The notes below the pieces were generated by a model. The model did not search any database. It saw nothing but the letters and a program-made list of their open reading frames with translations, and had not been told where the DNA came from. Position numbers and translations under genes: made by a program. DNA of 64,000 bases from Diadophis punctatus similis. Taxonomy: Eukaryota > Chordata > Lepidosauria > Squamata > Dipsadidae. The stretch covers positions 12,426,001-12,490,000 of the forward strand of contig JALIGW010000013.1 in NCBI GenBank assembly GCA_023053685.1. The letters run 5' to 3'. Of this stretch, positions 57,101-62,096 are shown piece by piece (positions within the stretch are counted from its first letter, which is position 1; each line of letters starts with the position of its first letter).

Positions 57101-60100
57101 GAAGACAGAATCAGAAGTAATAGTTTCACTGTATTTTGGACAGGGAATAAAGAATCATGCGTTTTGTTTGCACCTTTAAATATATGTTCTATTTGATGCT
57201 AGCTGCCAGGAGTGAGTTCTTGATTATACAAGCTGTCAACCAGGATATCACATGAAATGCTGAGTTCTCCTTGTGCTGCTCAAATAGAGGCTGGATAGTT
57301 GTCTGTCAGAGATAACTCCAGTCGATCTTGGACTACACAAGGAGCTGGGATAGATGGTCTCTAAAGTCCCAACCTTGATTCTGTGATATTATAAGGATTC
57401 ATACAGGAATTGCAAACTCTGTTTCTCAGCCACAACAACTTTTACGATGTGTGAATTTCAACTCCCAGAATTTTCCAGTCAGCATATCCCAGAAGTCCAC
57501 ACAGAATAGAATAGAATAGAATAGAATAGAATAGAATAGAATAGAATAGAATAGAATAGAATAGAATAACAGAGTTGGAAGGGACCTTGGAGGTCTTCTA
57601 GTCCAACCCCCTGCTCAGGCAGGAAATCCTATACCATTTCAGACAAATGGTTGTCCAATCTTTTTTTAAAAACTTCCAGTGTTGGAGAATTCACAACTTC
57701 TGGAGGCAAGTAGTTCCGCTGATTAATTGTTCTAACTGTCAGGAAATTTCTCCTTATTTCTAGATTGCTTCTGTCCTTGATTAGTTTCCACCCATTGCTT
57801 CTTGTTCTACCTTCAGGTGCTTTGGAGAATAGCTTGACTCCCACTTCTCTGTGGCAACCCCTGAGATATTGGAACACTGCTATCATGTCACCCCTAGTCC
57901 TTCTTTTCATTAAAGTAGATCTACCCAATTTCAGCAACTGTTCTTTATATGTTTTAGCCTCCAGTCCCCTAATCATCTTTGTTGCTCTCTCTGCACCTTT
58001 TCTAGAGTCTCAACATCTTTTTTACATCATGGAGACCAAAACTGGATGCAGTATTCCAAGTGTGGCCTTACCAAGGCATTATAAAGTGGCATTAACATCT
58101 TAAAATTGTTAAAATTGACAAACACTTTGAATAAAATCAATGTCATTTTATTATTGGCAATATGAGCCTGGCAATTTTCTCAATGAATATGTTGCTATGG
58201 AGACAAAATTATGCATGTTGGTTTTCTATGTGGATTGGAATAGAGGGGGAGTATTCTAAGCAAACAGAGGAAGATGAAGAGATCCTGGAAGGATGCTTTC
58301 TGATTTCAGAATTGGGCATCTGCTTTTTAAAAACTTTTGAGCATTACTCCCCACATTAGAGCCCACATGTCTCAAAGTCCACCCAGTGGCCAAACTAGAG
58401 AAATGCACCCTTATGTGATGCAGACCACTGCTCAAATTAAAAAATGGTTGATGGTTCTGTTATTCACTGTTAATGAATAAGCTAGAAATTTTGATTTACT
58501 GAAGTAAGTAGGTACAATTATTGTCCTTGTCCTTTTATACCTTTCATGAAGTCCTGACTTATACTACCACCTACTTGAGTTGTCTGTGTGTATCACCTGA
58601 ACTCTTTGTTAAGACAAAACAAATTGTATGAACTTAATTTAAATGCAATGATTTTAGAATTATGCTTAGATATTGAAATAGTAAGTCATCTGTTAGTAAA
58701 TTACCTGGGAGAATTTTTTCTCATGCTAATTGGTTCATTTACAAAAATTACTGTCAATCTTTTCTCCCCCCATGATAGTAATGAGATACTCTTTTTAACT
58801 TTTGTATTTTTTGTATTTTTAATTATTGTATTTGATATTGTTATATATTTTAATTATTGCATTTTACTTGTAATGGAATCTAACATGTTGTGAGCCGCCC
58901 AAAGTCCCCAGGGAGTGGGCGGCCTAGAAATCCATTAAATTAAATTAAATTAAATTAAATTAAATTAAATTAAAATTTTATCTTCTCATTATAAACCAAA
59001 ACAAAATTTCAGTGTTTTTTTATATTCTAAATCCCTATCCATAAATATTTGAATATGGTTAAGATTTTATTTGAAATAAATATTTATGTAGGGTTATTTT
59101 TCAAAGACCTTCAGACCTATGTTTTATATAAAATGCCCATGCTCATGTATATATTTCAGTCTCATTGTCTTTCTTCTTATTTTTTTCCTTTTCCAATTGT
59201 TATCTTACATATAGTCAGATATAAGCCAGGGTAGAGACCTGTGTATATGGCTCAAAACCTGATATCGTCTAAATGAGCTGGCCATGAAAGTAAGATTTAT
59301 TAGAAACTGTAAATTTAGGATATCTGAATACATCACATTGGAGAAGACAGCACTGCTCAGTGTTGTGCATCATACAGTTATATAACAATGTTATATATAT
59401 CAGTTATTTCCAGCATTATCAATTTCATCTGGTAACTTATATAGTGCAAGGCTAAACTGTTTTATTTTTAATGCAAATATGAATTTTGCTTATGCACATG
59501 CAGCCATTATAGATTTCTGCTTGTGAAATGTATTAGAATATGCATGTAAATTTGGAATAGAATACGTGTGGTCACATGTAGATATGTTATATTATTTCAT
59601 CACATCAATCAAATATAATTATTATTTTTGGTAGAATATTCTTGAGAGAAATAGAAGATTATATAGACTGCCCTCAACTGATAGGACGTTGTTTCCTCGG
59701 ACGGGTAAGTATTAGATTTTAAGTAACTTGGAATCAAGATTTGTCACTAAATTGCTCTTTCTCAGTATTCTTTCAAGATACAAGAATTTATATCCCTAGG
59801 ACTGGCTGAGTTCTGATTGAAATTTCTGAGTTCTGATTGAGACATTCTGCCTCATACTTCCCTCCGACCGGTTAGGGCCCACAGAGTTGGCCTCCTCCAG
59901 CTCCTGTCAGCCAAGCAATGCCGGCTGGCGGGCCCTAGGGGGAGGGCATTCTCTGTGGCGGGCCCCGCGCTCTGGAACCAACTTCCTCCAGAGACCCAAA
60001 CCATCCCCACCCTGCTGGCCTTCCGAAAAGCCGTTAAGACTTGGCTTTTCCTGCAGGCAGGGGGTAGAGCTTAATTCCATCTGAACTCTCCCCCGGGTAT

Positions 60101-62023
60101 GTCTGGTTGTTGGATGGTTTTTAATATTGTAATTTTTATATTCTGATTTTAATTCAATTAGTTATTGGTTATTCTTGTATTTTTTTCTGTGCTGTACGCC
60201 GCCCTGAGTCCCTCGGGAGTTGGGCGGCATATAAGAAAACCAAATAAATAAATAAATAAATAAATTTCCATCATCCCCAATAAGACTGATTTTGAATGTT
60301 GCTGAGAGCAGCAGAGGAATAGCAATAGCACTTAGGCATATATACCGCTTCATAGTGCTTTTACAGCCCTTACAGTTAGAATACCGCCAAGAAGACTTAA
60401 AGAAAACTTCTTTGTGTTATCCATTCTGTTGTACTCACCAACATTCTATAAGTCTTCTCCTTTAGTGCTACTACAATTACTCTGTGGGAAAAATCCCAGA
60501 AATTGTTATTGCTGGTATTATTTATTTAAAAAACCCTCCTAGGATTTTTATTCAGAAGGTAAGCTATATAACAGTTGCAGGAGGAAATGGAAAGAGGAGA
60601 AGGGGGAGAAGATCTCAGCTTCATTCAAGAAGAGCCTGATGAGTCTCAGTTAGATGAACAGATACCTTGACCATGTAACAACCAGTTTTCCATTTCATGT
60701 AATGGTTCGATTACGGTATATGAAGTGCCTGACTATAGATCAGCTGTACTAATGCCATAATAAGGAATAAGAAAAATTGCATTCGTCAATGCAAGGTTAC
60801 ATTTGCATATAAAGAAATAAATTTGGGTGCAAAGTCAAGCTATTCTCCCACCATTCTCATATAGCGGTGTATATACAGATCTTGATCTTTACACTAAATC
60901 AGTGTTTCTCAACACTAGCAACTAGCAAGACGTGGATTTCAAATCCCCAAATTTCCCAGGCAGTATGGCTGGCTGGGGAACTCTAGAATTTGAAGTCCAC
61001 AAACCTTAAAAATTGCATCCATTGAGGAACACTGCACTAAATAATTGATCAGTGTAACAGGTACATTGGGGTTTTGGATATTGGACTTGTATATCCAATT
61101 AATCCCCCATTGCTCATTTTCCCCAAAAACAGAGAGCATTACTTTGAAATAATTTTGTAAAATGTCTGCTGTGTCAATTGGTTTGCCACATTTAATCAAT
61201 CATTGAAGTGTGTGTATGTTTAGAAAACAGCTGGGGAACATTTAATCAATCATTGAAGTGTGTGTATGTTTAGAAAACAGTCTACAGCAGGGGTGGCCAA
61301 ACTATGGTTCTTTGAGGACCTGTGGACTTCAACTCCCAGAATTCCTGAGCTAGCCATGCATGCATGGCTGGCTCAGGAATTCTGGGAGTTGAAGTCCACA
61401 GGTCCTCAAAAAACCATAGTTTGGCCACCCCTGGTCTACAGGCTGCTGCTAGTTCCTTTGAAATAGCAAACTACCCTCTTAATGTCTCATTATTTTCCTT
61501 GATATATGGTAAATGTTGCATATTACAGATTTTCAGGTTTCCCATAAAGGAAAAAGAATAGCAGAAATACGAACAGGAAAAAATGTTTTTGAGATGAGTC
61601 AGTAATCTCTGCCATTATCTCTTGTTAGAAGAGTTTGGTCTTTCAATATTTCATTATAGATGTAACTATATTCTTTTAATTAAACAAATACTTCATTGTT
61701 TGAGTCATGGTTTTCTTTTTTAAATTAAGATGAAAGACTTCAAAATTTATGAAAAATATTGTCAAAATAAACCTCGATCAGAAAGTCTTTGGAGGCAGTG
61801 TTCAGATTCAGCATTTTTCCAGGTATTTTTTATGTACTTGGGACCATATTGCTTAGTCAGTTATTACCTTGTGGTGAAGAAGTTATTGTCTGTCTTTTTT
61901 TTTTTTGTAGGAGTGTCAACGAAAACTTGATCACAAGTTGAGTTTGGATTCTTATTTACTAAAGCCTGTTCAAAGAATAACCAAATATCAACTCTTGCTA
62001 AAGGTAGGAATTCAGCTATGTCC

Positions 62024-62096
<73 letters not shown>

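Noticed and set aside
58588..58893. 101 aa ORF with a hydrophobic C terminus
   Set aside because: It is T-rich intron sequence flowing into a LINE 3' end; no homology or splice signals are visible.
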